NCBI GenBank assembly: GCA_030599705.1
Contig: JAUVNM010000161.1
Location: 1-5,040 of the forward strand
Source: Gammaproteobacteria bacterium
GTDB lineage: Bacteria > Pseudomonadota > Gammaproteobacteria > UBA9214
Direction of reading: 5' to 3'
DNA: 5,040 bases
Positions 1 through 5,040 of the stretch are shown piece by piece (the first letter of the stretch is position 1; every line of letters begins with the position of its first letter). Made by a program: the position numbers and the translations under genes. The notes beneath the pieces were generated by a model. It was not told the DNA's origin, ran no database searches, and saw only the letters and a program-made list of their open reading frames with translations.

Positions 1-350
1 CGGCTGCGCTCCCTGAAGGTTGCCGGTTGCGCCGGGCCAAACCGTTTTACCCGTACCTGCTCGACCAGTTCCCGCCACTGCGTATCGCCGTCATCCAGAT
101 ACTCACCGATCAGGCCGTCATCGATGCCACGGTCACGCAGCTCCGCCTGGATCTTCCGCGGGCCCTGCCCGCGTTGCAATCGGGAATGAATAAAGGCTTC
201 GGCAAACCGGGAGTTGTTCAGCAGGCCCTCTGCCAGCAGTGCGGAAATCGTGGCGTCGATGACATCCGCCTCGATACCGCGGGATGCCAGCTTGCGGAAT
301 AACTCCTGCTCGCTGTGCTCGCGGCGGGTCAGCAGATCAAGCGCCGTCAC
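1..350 (-). CDS. recX: RecX, regulatory protein of RecA (partial, C-terminus off the left edge)
   Basis: RecX is a small cytoplasmic protein that binds RecA filaments and limits their growth and ATPase and co-protease activity. Visible are 116 residues from the N-terminus. They are largely helical, with the family pattern LxxGLLNNSRFAEAFIxSR at about 39-57 followed by GPRKIQAELRDRGI at 63-76, which is a characteristic RecX helical repeat. E. coli RecX is about 166 residues, so roughly the last third is probably missing here. The gene follows recA on the same strand after a 28-base gap. I chose the GTG at 350 because it opens directly onto the conserved TALDLLTRREHS segment; no in-frame ATG precedes it. 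The same frame stays open back into the recA 3' end, where a rare CTG at 389 lies 9 bases after an AAGGAGG, so a start 13 codons earlier is possible. Family assignment is firm; the start is not. Confidence 0.9.
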   Translation of the reverse strand, partial: MTALDLLTRREHSEQELFRKLASRGIEADVIDATISALLAEGLLNNSRFAEAFIHSRLQRGQGPRKIQAELRDRGIDDGLIGEYLDDGDTQWRELVEQVRVKRFGPAQPATFRERS

Positions 351-378
351 TCTGGCCTGAACGGCAGCGCCGCTGGCA

Positions 379-1413
379 TCAGGCTTCAGCTTCCGCTTCC
401 TCCTTAACGTCTGCCTCAGGGGCCGTTCCCAGCAACTCGGCGCGAATCTTGCCCTCGATCTCACTGGAAATATCCGGGTTCTCCTTGAGGAAAATGCGCA
501 CATTCTCCTTGCCCTGTCCGATGCGCTCACCGTTATAGCTGTACCAGGCGCCGGATTTCTCGACAAAACCGTGCTTCACACCCAGGTCGATGATCTCGCC
601 TTCCCGGGAAATACCCTCGCCATAGATGATCTGAAATTCCGCCTTTTTGAACGGCGGCGCCATCTTGTTCTTGACCACCTTGACACGGGTGTCGTTGCCG
701 ATGATTTCATCGCCCTTCTTGATGGCGCCGATGCGGCGAATATCCATGCGCACCGAGGCATAGAACTTGAGCGCATTACCGCCGGTGGTAGTTTCCGGGT
801 TGCCGAACATGACGCCGATCTTCATGCGGATCTGGTTGATGAAGATCACCATGGTATTGGAGCGCTTGATATTGCCGGTCAGCTTGCGCAGCGCCTGCGA
901 CATCAGGCGGGCCTGCAGCCCCATGTGTGAATCGCCCATGTCGCCCTCGATCTCGGCCTTGGGTGTCAGCGCCGCGACGGAATCGATCACGACCACATCG
1001 ATGGAGCTGGAACGCACCAGCATGTCGGTAATCTCGAGTGCCTGCTCGCCGGTGTCCGGCTGCGATACCAGCAGTTCGTCGACATCGACCCCGAGCTTTC
1101 CCGCGTACGCCGGGTCCAGTGCATGCTCTGCATCCACGAAGGCGGCCGTGCCGCCGGCCTTCTGGGCCTCGGCGATCACCTGCAGGGTCAGCGTGGTCTT
1201 GCCCGAGGATTCCGGCCCGTAGATTTCGACCACCCGCCCGCGCGGCAGGCCGCCAATGCCGAGGGCCACGTCGAGACCGAGCGAACCGGTAGAGACCACG
1301 TCGGCATCCCGCACCGCGGTGACGTCACCCATGCGCATGACGGCACCCTTGCCGAACTGTTTCTCGATCTGGCTCAGTGCAGCACTCAAGGCCTTGCGTT
1401 TATTGTCTTCCAT
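379..1413 (-). CDS. recA: RecA recombinase / SOS co-protease
   Basis: RecA forms ATP-dependent filaments on single-stranded DNA, carries out homologous pairing and strand exchange, and stimulates LexA self-cleavage. The product is 344 residues, close to the usual length of about 350. It has the N-terminal polymerisation helix, Walker A GPESSGKT at 66-73, catalytic Glu96 in FVDAEH, Walker B VVVIDS at about 140-145, DNA loop L1 around 157-164, loop L2 after Gln194 (FINQIRMKIG to NPETTTGG), the interface Lys248 and Lys250, and Tyr264. The C-terminal domain ends in an acidic tail rich in Glu and Ala. All key residues are present at E. coli numbering. I chose the ATG at 1413 (MEDNKRKALSAALSQIEKQ) over one 18 codons upstream because it matches the family N-terminus and has a GGAGGAG ribosome site just before it. 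The gene lies 64 bases downstream of thpR and is followed closely by recX. Confidence 0.99.
   Translation of the reverse strand: MEDNKRKALSAALSQIEKQFGKGAVMRMGDVTAVRDADVVSTGSLGLDVALGIGGLPRGRVVEIYGPESSGKTTLTLQVIAEAQKAGGTAAFVDAEHALDPAYAGKLGVDVDELLVSQPDTGEQALEITDMLVRSSSIDVVVIDSVAALTPKAEIEGDMGDSHMGLQARLMSQALRKLTGNIKRSNTMVIFINQIRMKIGVMFGNPETTTGGNALKFYASVRMDIRRIGAIKKGDEIIGNDTRVKVVKNKMAPPFKKAEFQIIYGEGISREGEIIDLGVKHGFVEKSGAWYSYNGERIGQGKENVRIFLKENPDISSEIEGKIRAELLGTAPEADVKEEAEAEA
399..405 (-). promoter_or_regulatory. Shine-Dalgarno-like AAGGAGG inside the recA 3' end
   Basis: AAGGAGG on the minus strand lies within the codons for the acidic RecA tail. It is 9 bases before an in-frame CTG for recX (389-387), 19 bases before the ATG that overlaps the recA stop, and 48 bases before the GTG at 350. 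It may drive recX translation or may simply reflect Lys-Glu-Glu codons. Confidence 0.35.
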
Positions 1414-1417
1414 CCAG

Positions 1418-1424
1418 CTCCTCC
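1418..1424 (-). promoter_or_regulatory. Ribosome binding site of recA
   Basis: On the minus strand GGAGGAG stands 4 bases before the ATG at 1413. It is a strong Shine-Dalgarno match that supports this start over the upstream in-frame ATG at 1467, which lies nearly against the end of thpR. Confidence 0.85.
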
Positions 1425-1459
1425 AGCGGTTGCCCGTTACGGACGTTATCGGTGCACGG

Positions 1460-1468
1460 ATTATCACA
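1460..1468 (-). promoter_or_regulatory. Candidate extended -10 promoter element of recA
   Basis: Read on the minus strand, the 64-base thpR-recA gap contains TGTGATAAT: a GATAAT hexamer (5 of 6 matches to TATAAT, 1460-1465) preceded by TG plus one base, the extended -10 form. No good -35 hexamer lies 16-18 bases upstream, where the sequence is around TAGAGG, inside the end of thpR. An extended -10 can make up for a poor -35. A start near 1452 would give a leader of about 40 bases. The element was recognised by eye and is not proven. Confidence 0.4.
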
Positions 1469-1477
1469 CAGAAGCCA

Positions 1478-2011
1478 TTAGCCCTCTAGCTTCCAGAAGC
1501 GAAGTGGGAAATATTTCGCACCTGCCGGGTCGGTGACTGACTCGACCAGACAGAAATTTCCTATTGACCAGTGGATCGGCTCGAATTCAACGGCCCCGGT
1601 ACCGGGATTTGTCTTGCGGGCCAGGGTGATATGCGGCTGGAAGGGGCGTGACTCGGGCACCAGCCCGCACGCTTCCAGCACCTGCCGCAGGGCGGTGACC
1701 AGTGACCACAACCCGGCGGGAATCCGGGTTGGCCCGATCCACGTAATCCGGGGACGTGGCCAGTACCCGGCATGGTCGATCAGCAGGTCAAACGGTGGCG
1801 CCACCATGCGGCCGGCCCCCGCTTCCAGGCACTGTTGAACCGGTTGCGTGACGGACCCCGGGAACGCCAGCGTCAGATGCAGGTTGGCCGGCGGGACCCG
1901 TTTTACCCTGTGGAGGTGCTGTTTCGACACGGTTGCCAGGGACTGGCGGACCGCGGCATCCGGCCACAGGGCGAAGAACAGCCGGCGGGTCGGTTCAGGC
2001 GTTCCCGGCAT
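1478..2011 (-). CDS. thpR: RNA 2',3'-cyclic phosphodiesterase / 2'-5' RNA ligase family (ThpR/LigT)
   Basis: This is a member of the 2H phosphoesterase superfamily. Enzymes of the ThpR/LigT family open 2',3'-cyclic phosphates on RNA and can join tRNA half-molecules by a 2'-5' bond in vitro; the physiological substrate is unsettled. The 177-residue product has the N-terminal strand RRLFFALWPD at 9-18 and the two catalytic HxTx motifs that define the family, HLTL at 45-48 and HITL at 127-130, spaced as expected for the two-lobed fold. Length is typical (E. coli LigT is about 176 residues). The ATG at 2011 sits inside the last codons of pncC, giving a 17-base overlap, and is preceded by AGGGG at 7 bases, so translation is probably coupled to pncC. 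The reading frame stays open further upstream, but that part only shadows pncC. It is followed by recA. Assignment is strong; cellular role is inferred. Confidence 0.95.
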   Translation of the reverse strand: MPGTPEPTRRLFFALWPDAAVRQSLATVSKQHLHRVKRVPPANLHLTLAFPGSVTQPVQQCLEAGAGRMVAPPFDLLIDHAGYWPRPRITWIGPTRIPAGLWSLVTALRQVLEACGLVPESRPFQPHITLARKTNPGTGAVEFEPIHWSIGNFCLVESVTDPAGAKYFPLRFWKLEG

Positions 2012-2480
2012 CCAGCAGCCCCTGGAGCGCGCATGCAACCGCCTGTTGCCGGACCCTGTCCCGGTCACCCTCGAAGTGAAAGGTGTCCACCCGCTGCCGC
2101 CCGTCACGCGTTGCCCAGGCAAAACACACCGTGCCGACCGGTTTTCCCGGACGCCCCCCGCCGGGCCCGGCGATCCCGCTGACGGCGACCGCGAGATCGG
2201 CGCGTGAGTGTTCCAGGGCGCCGCGGACCATGGCGGCCACCGTGGCCTCGCTGACGGCGCCTTCCGCTTCCAGCAGTGCCGCGTCAACACCCAGCATCTC
2301 CTGCTTGGCGCTATTGCTATAGGTCACGAAGCCGCGCTCAAACCAGGCCGAGCTGCCGGCAATGTCGGTAATACCCTTGGCAATCCAGCCGCCGGTGCAG
2401 GACTCGGCCGCGGCCGCCATCCAGCCACGGCGTTGCAGGGTCTCACCGAGTTGTGCAGACAGTTTTTCCAGTTCCGTCAT
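1995..2480 (-). CDS. pncC: Nicotinamide-nucleotide amidase PncC (CinA C-terminal domain protein)
   Basis: PncC deamidates nicotinamide mononucleotide to nicotinate mononucleotide, returning to NAD synthesis the NMN released by NAD-dependent DNA ligase. The 161-residue protein is a stand-alone CinA C-terminal domain, as in E. coli PncC; the N-terminal MoCF-like domain of full-length CinA is absent. Visible motifs are AESCTGG at 25-31 (with the expected nucleophilic Ser27), GFVTYSNSAK at 50-59 with its conserved Tyr and Lys, and VSGIAGPGGG at 100-109. The ATG at 2480 matches the family N-terminus; the ribosome site before it (GGGATAAG) is weak. The gene heads the minus-strand block pncC-thpR-recA-recX and overlaps thpR by 17 bases. 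A perfect palindrome lies 20 bases upstream of the start. Family assignment is firm; enzyme activity is inferred from intact motifs. Confidence 0.96.
   Translation of the reverse strand: MTELEKLSAQLGETLQRRGWMAAAAESCTGGWIAKGITDIAGSSAWFERGFVTYSNSAKQEMLGVDAALLEAEGAVSEATVAAMVRGALEHSRADLAVAVSGIAGPGGGRPGKPVGTVCFAWATRDGRQRVDTFHFEGDRDRVRQQAVACALQGLLDAGNA
2019..2023 (-). promoter_or_regulatory. Ribosome binding site of thpR
   Basis: On the minus strand AGGGG lies 7 bases before the thpR ATG at 2011, inside the pncC coding sequence. It favours this start and suggests coupled translation. Confidence 0.5.
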
Positions 2481-2500
2481 TCGCTTATCCCAACTACTTG

Positions 2501-2514
2501 ATGAAACGTTTCAT
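2501..2514. promoter_or_regulatory. Perfect 14-bp palindrome, candidate LacI-family-type operator
   Basis: ATGAAACGTTTCAT equals its own reverse complement. It lies 20 bases upstream of the pncC ATG. The core TGAAACGTTTCA with a central CG is the kind of site bound by LacI/GalR-family repressors, such as the Cra (FruR) consensus. No regulator gene lies in the window, and which protein binds is unknown. Confidence 0.4.
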
Positions 2515-2543
2515 TTATGGGTCGTATGATGTTACCCCTCTCC

Positions 2544-2601
2544 GGCGGAATAAATTCCGCCCTACATCACCGCCATCATGTAGGGCCGAATTTATTCGGC
2601 C
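2544..2601. repeat. Paired-hairpin inverted repeat, intergenic repeat element
   Basis: Two 24-base arms (2544-2567 and 2578-2601) are inverted copies that match at 22 of 24 positions around a 10-base loop. Each arm also contains its own hairpin: GGCGGAAT/ATTCCGCC on the left and GGCCGAAT/ATTCGGCC on the right, each with a 2-base centre. The two mismatches between arms are a G-C pair in one small hairpin replaced by C-G in the other, so both stems stay intact. The inner parts GCCCTACAT and ATGTAGGGC pair perfectly. It resembles GTAGGGCG-type intergenic repeats of gammaproteobacteria. There is no U-tract, so it is not an obvious intrinsic terminator. Confidence 0.75.
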
Positions 2602-2615
2602 GGTTACAAGCAGCG

Positions 2616-2716
2616 GTAGCCCGGATGGAGTGGTGCGGTATCCGGGAAAAAGCCGGGGCGACCTCCCCGGATTATGGCCTGACGGCCTTCATCCGGGCTA
2701 CATAACTCCGGGCTAC
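2616..2716. repeat. REP-like hairpin cluster with GTAGCCCGGATG inverted ends
   Basis: GTAGCCCGGATG at 2616-2627 is perfectly inverted as CATCCGGGCTAC at 2690-2701. Each end is also half of a local hairpin: CCCGGAT/ATCCGGG at 2620-2646, and CCCGGAT/ATCCGGG at 2666-2697 whose loop includes GGCC-TGAC-GGCC. A further stem CCGGGG/CCCCGG (2653-2658 with 2665-2670) would compete with the second hairpin. TCCGGGCTAC recurs directly at 2692-2701 and 2707-2716. This is the look of a composite REP/BIME-type element (two inverted REP units) common between gammaproteobacterial genes. No transposase is present. Confidence 0.7.
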
Positions 2717-2725
2717 GCGATTTGA

Positions 2726-2740
2726 GGAATATCATATTCC
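2726..2740. promoter_or_regulatory. 15-base palindrome in the AT-rich region before mutS
   Basis: GGAATAT-C-ATATTCC has 7-bp perfect arms around a single C. It overlaps a possible -35 (TTGAGG, 2722-2727) and lies just upstream of AT-rich AATAATAAAT (2741-2750), where a weak -10 for mutS could sit, though I cannot fit a well-spaced consensus pair. It could be an operator covering the mutS promoter; no known binding consensus is assigned. Confidence 0.3.
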
Positions 2741-2817
2741 AATAATAAATGAATGCATCCGGTCAGGCAGGATGTCAACCTGCGCAAACGATTTCCAATG
2801 CGGTAGACTTGCCCGCC

Positions 2818-5040
2818 ATGTCAGGCACCCCTTCCAACCATACACCGATGATGCAGCAGTACCTTGGCATCAAGTCAGAGCACCCGGATACCCTGTTGTT
2901 CTATCGCATGGGCGATTTCTACGAACTGTTTTACGAAGATGCCCGGCGCGCGGCAGGTCTGCTGGATATCACCCTGACCTCCCGGGGCCAGTCAGCCGGC
3001 GAACCGATTCCGATGGCCGGGGTGCCGGTACACGCCGCTGACCAGTATCTCGGGCGCCTGGTCCGCCAGGGAGAATCCGTTGCCATCTGCGAGCAGATGA
3101 GTGAACCCGGCGCCGGCAAGGGGCCGGTTGACCGCGCGGTGACGCGCATCATCACACCGGGCACCGTGACCGAGGAGGCCCTGCTGGATGATCGCCGGGA
3201 CAACCTGCTGGTTGCCGTTAACCGGGCCGCGGAAACCTGGGGACTGGCGTCACTCGATCTCGCCGGCGGCCGCTTTCATGTACAGGAATTCACGGGAGAG
3301 GAAACCCTGCTGGCAGAGCTGGAGCGCCTGCGCCCGACCGAGTTGATTTTCAATGAAACCGTGACGGTTCCCGCTGTGCTCGCCGGGCGAACCGGACTCT
3401 ACCGGCAACCGCCATGGCTGTTCGATACCGACAGTTCCCGGCGTCAGTTGAATGAACAGTTCGGCACACACGACCTGAGCGGTTTTGGCTGCGAGCAACT
3501 CGACTGCGCCATCGGAGCGGCCGGCTGCCTGTTGCAACATGCCCGCAATACCCAGCGCTCTGCACTGCCCCATCTGCGTGGACTGCGCGTCGAAGCATCT
3601 ACCGAGGGCCTGGTCATGGATGCCGTCACCCGGCGCAACCTGGAACTGGAGGCATCGACCACCGGCAGCGATCGGCACACGCTATTGGCGGTAGTCGATC
3701 ACACGGCCAGCGCCATGGGCAGCCGCCTGTTGCGGCGCTGGTTGCACCGGCCGCTGCGTGACCACGCCATCCTGAACGAGCGCTACCAGTGCATCGACCA
3801 TTTGTGCGCAGACCAGCTCCATGAAGATCTGCACGGGCTACTGCGCGGCAGCGCGGACATCGAACGCATCCTGGCGCGCATCGCCCTGAAGTCCGCGCGC
3901 CCGCGTGACCTCGGTGGTCTGCGGGACACGCTGAAGTTACTCCCCGGCCTGCAGGAAAAACTGGCGCGCAGCGGCAACCCGTTGCTGACCGGGATTGCCG
4001 CACGCATCGGCGCACACCCTGACATCCTGGCATTGCTGGAACGAGCCATTATCGAGACACCACCGGTGCTGATCCGGGACGGTGGCGTGATTGCTGCAGG
4101 CTACGATGCCGGGCTGGATGAATATCGCAACCTGAGTGAACACGGCGACCAGTACCTGGTTGACATGGAGGCCCGGGAACGGGAGCGCACCGGCATCGCC
4201 ACGCTCAAGATCAGCTATAACCGGGTGCACGGCTACTACATTGAAGTCAGCCGCCTGCAGGCGGACAACGTGCCGCTCGACTATCAGCGCCGCCAGACAC
4301 TGAAAGCAGTCGAACGCTATATCACCCCGGAATTGAAAGAACATGAAGACCGCGTCCTCAGTGCGCGCGGACGTGCACTGTCCAGGGAAAAGGCACTGTA
4401 CAGCGAGCTGCTGGAGACGCTGACCGGTGATATCCCCCGGCTTGTCAAATGTGCCGATGCGCTGGCCGAACTGGATGTGCTGTCCACCTTTGCGGAACGC
4501 AGTGATGCATTGAACCTGGTCTGCCCGGTACTCGATGAGCGCCCCGGTATTGCCATCGAGGGCGGGCGCCACCCGGTGGTCGAGCAAATGCTGGATGAGC
4601 CGTTTGTCCCGAACGATGCACGCCTCAATGCCAAACAGCGCATGCTGGTCATTACCGGCCCCAACATGGGGGGCAAGTCGACCTATATGCGCCAGACAGC
4701 ACTCATTGTACTGCTGGCGCACATCGGCAGCTTCGTTCCGGCCGACCGGGCTGTACTGGGGCCGGTCGACCGGATCTTCACCCGTATCGGGGCCTCCGAC
4801 GATCTTGCCGGCGGGCGTTCCACCTTCATGGTGGAGATGACGGAAACCGCCAACATCCTGCACAATGCCACCGAGCACAGTCTGGTGCTGATGGATGAAA
4901 TCGGCCGCGGCACCAGCACCTATGACGGCCTGTCACTGGCCTGGGCCTGCGCCATTGACCTGGCCACACGGATCCGCGCCTTCACCCTGTTTGCGACCCA
5001 TTACTTCGAACTGACGACATTGCCCGACAGTTACGACGGC
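2818..5040 (+). CDS. mutS: DNA mismatch repair protein MutS (partial, C-terminus off the right edge)
   Basis: MutS binds mismatches and small loops in DNA and, with ATP, recruits MutL to start mismatch repair. The visible 741 codons contain no stop or frameshift. The mismatch-binding domain carries the Phe-X-Glu motif (GDFYELF, Phe34 and Glu36). Connector and lever regions follow, then the clamp region with LKISYNRVHGYYIEVS at about 463-478. The ATPase domain has Walker A GPNMGGKST at 614-622, the signature loop GASDDLAGGRSTFMVEM at 658-674, Walker B LVLMDEIGRGTST with Asp693 and Glu694, and the His728 switch in ATHYFEL. E. coli MutS is 853 residues, so about 110 are missing, including the helix-turn-helix dimer region and tail. 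The ATG at 2818 gives MSGTPSNHTPMMQQY, matching the family N-terminus better than the Met codons at 2845 and 2848, though its ribosome site is weak. It is transcribed divergently from pncC-thpR-recA-recX. Confidence 0.99.
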   Translation, partial: MSGTPSNHTPMMQQYLGIKSEHPDTLLFYRMGDFYELFYEDARRAAGLLDITLTSRGQSAGEPIPMAGVPVHAADQYLGRLVRQGESVAICEQMSEPGAGKGPVDRAVTRIITPGTVTEEALLDDRRDNLLVAVNRAAETWGLASLDLAGGRFHVQEFTGEETLLAELERLRPTELIFNETVTVPAVLAGRTGLYRQPPWLFDTDSSRRQLNEQFGTHDLSGFGCEQLDCAIGAAGCLLQHARNTQRSALPHLRGLRVEASTEGLVMDAVTRRNLELEASTTGSDRHTLLAVVDHTASAMGSRLLRRWLHRPLRDHAILNERYQCIDHLCADQLHEDLHGLLRGSADIERILARIALKSARPRDLGGLRDTLKLLPGLQEKLARSGNPLLTGIAARIGAHPDILALLERAIIETPPVLIRDGGVIAAGYDAGLDEYRNLSEHGDQYLVDMEARERERTGIATLKISYNRVHGYYIEVSRLQADNVPLDYQRRQTLKAVERYITPELKEHEDRVLSARGRALSREKALYSELLETLTGDIPRLVKCADALAELDVLSTFAERSDALNLVCPVLDERPGIAIEGGRHPVVEQMLDEPFVPNDARLNAKQRMLVITGPNMGGKSTYMRQTALIVLLAHIGSFVPADRAVLGPVDRIFTRIGASDDLAGGRSTFMVEMTETANILHNATEHSLVLMDEIGRGTSTYDGLSLAWACAIDLATRIRAFTLFATHYFELTTLPDSYDG

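Larger units (their letters stand above)
2481..2817. other. Divergent pncC-mutS intergenic region (337 bases)
   Basis: This is the only stretch over 300 bases without a gene. From left to right it holds a 14-bp perfect palindrome (2501-2514), a double-hairpin inverted repeat (2544-2601), a REP-like hairpin array with GTAGCCCGGATG ends (2616-2716), an AT-rich patch with a 15-base palindrome (2726-2740), and about 60 bases of leader before mutS. It must contain the divergent promoters for pncC and mutS. The frames open across it show no recognisable protein and follow the repeats. I see no tRNA or other named RNA gene. Confidence 0.8.

Noticed and set aside
27..538. Plus-strand open frames at 27-302 and 284-538
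   Set aside because: They are antisense to recX and the recA 3' end, whose minus-strand translations match their families clearly.
1434..1465. Near-repeats CGTTACGG / CGTTATCGG / CGGATTATC in the recA leader
   Set aside because: They are too short and imperfect to separate from chance in a 64-base gap.
1489..1500. GCTTC-CA-GAAGC hairpin at the end of thpR as a terminator
   Set aside because: The stem is only 5 bp, its loop is 2 bases and no T-run follows; it lies within the last codons of thpR.
571..1536. Several plus-strand open frames of 119 to 151 codons antisense to recA
   Set aside because: They mirror strongly conserved recA codons, have no convincing ribosome sites and no family resemblance.
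2012..2290. Upstream extension of the thpR frame to an ATG at 2290, giving a 270-residue protein
   Set aside because: The extra 93 residues are the out-of-frame reading of pncC, are Arg/Pro/Ser-rich and resemble no family; the RNA ligase homology begins just after the ATG at 2011.
2653..2670. CCGGGG-cgacct-CCCCGG hairpin as an intrinsic terminator
   Set aside because: No T-run follows on either strand, and the stem belongs to the REP-like cluster between two divergent gene starts, where no transcript is expected to end.
2453..2725. Small plus-strand open frames across the pncC-mutS spacer
   Set aside because: They run through palindromes and REP-like repeats, have repeat-derived translations and no clear ribosome site; the spacer is better explained as regulatory and repeat DNA.
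3937..4878. 313-codon open frame on the minus strand inside mutS
   Set aside because: It lies fully antisense to intact, motif-complete mutS coding sequence; long antisense frames are expected in GC-rich genes and the translation shows no recognisable domain.

Overview
The window looks like ordinary chromosomal DNA of a gammaproteobacterium with fairly high GC. It carries the core DNA-repair neighbourhood pncC/cinA - recA - recX, with mutS divergent from it. The RecA and MutS residues at the ATPase motifs fall at E. coli numbering (RecA Walker A 66-73, Glu96; MutS Walker A 614-622, D693/E694), and the order mutS | pncC-recA-recX matches the enterobacterial and wider gammaproteobacterial arrangement. 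A thpR gene (2'-5' RNA ligase family, RNA 2',3'-cyclic phosphodiesterase) sits between pncC and recA. I cannot name the genus from sequence alone; a non-enteric lineage such as the Chromatiales is a guess.

Layout. Positions 1-2480 are a tightly packed minus-strand block, read right to left: pncC (2480-1995), thpR (2011-1478, overlapping pncC by 17 bases), a 64-base gap with a plausible extended -10 promoter, recA (1413-379), and recX (350 to beyond the left edge). Positions 2481-2817 are the only sizeable non-coding stretch. This is the divergent spacer between pncC and mutS, and it holds several palindromes and REP-like repeats. Positions 2818-5040 are the first 741 codons of mutS on the plus strand, open at the right edge.

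Functionally, RecA is the recombinase and SOS co-protease, RecX modulates RecA filaments, MutS recognises mismatches, PncC recycles nicotinamide mononucleotide (the by-product of NAD-dependent DNA ligase), and ThpR is an RNA-end phosphodiesterase. All five families are well known. I found no undescribed protein system, mobile element, CRISPR array, tRNA or rRNA. What merits a second look is non-coding: a paired-hairpin element whose two copies differ only by a compensatory base-pair swap, a 14-bp perfect palindrome resembling LacI-family operators in front of pncC, a second palindrome in front of mutS, the unclear recX start, and the lack of a recognisable E. coli-type LexA box before recA.
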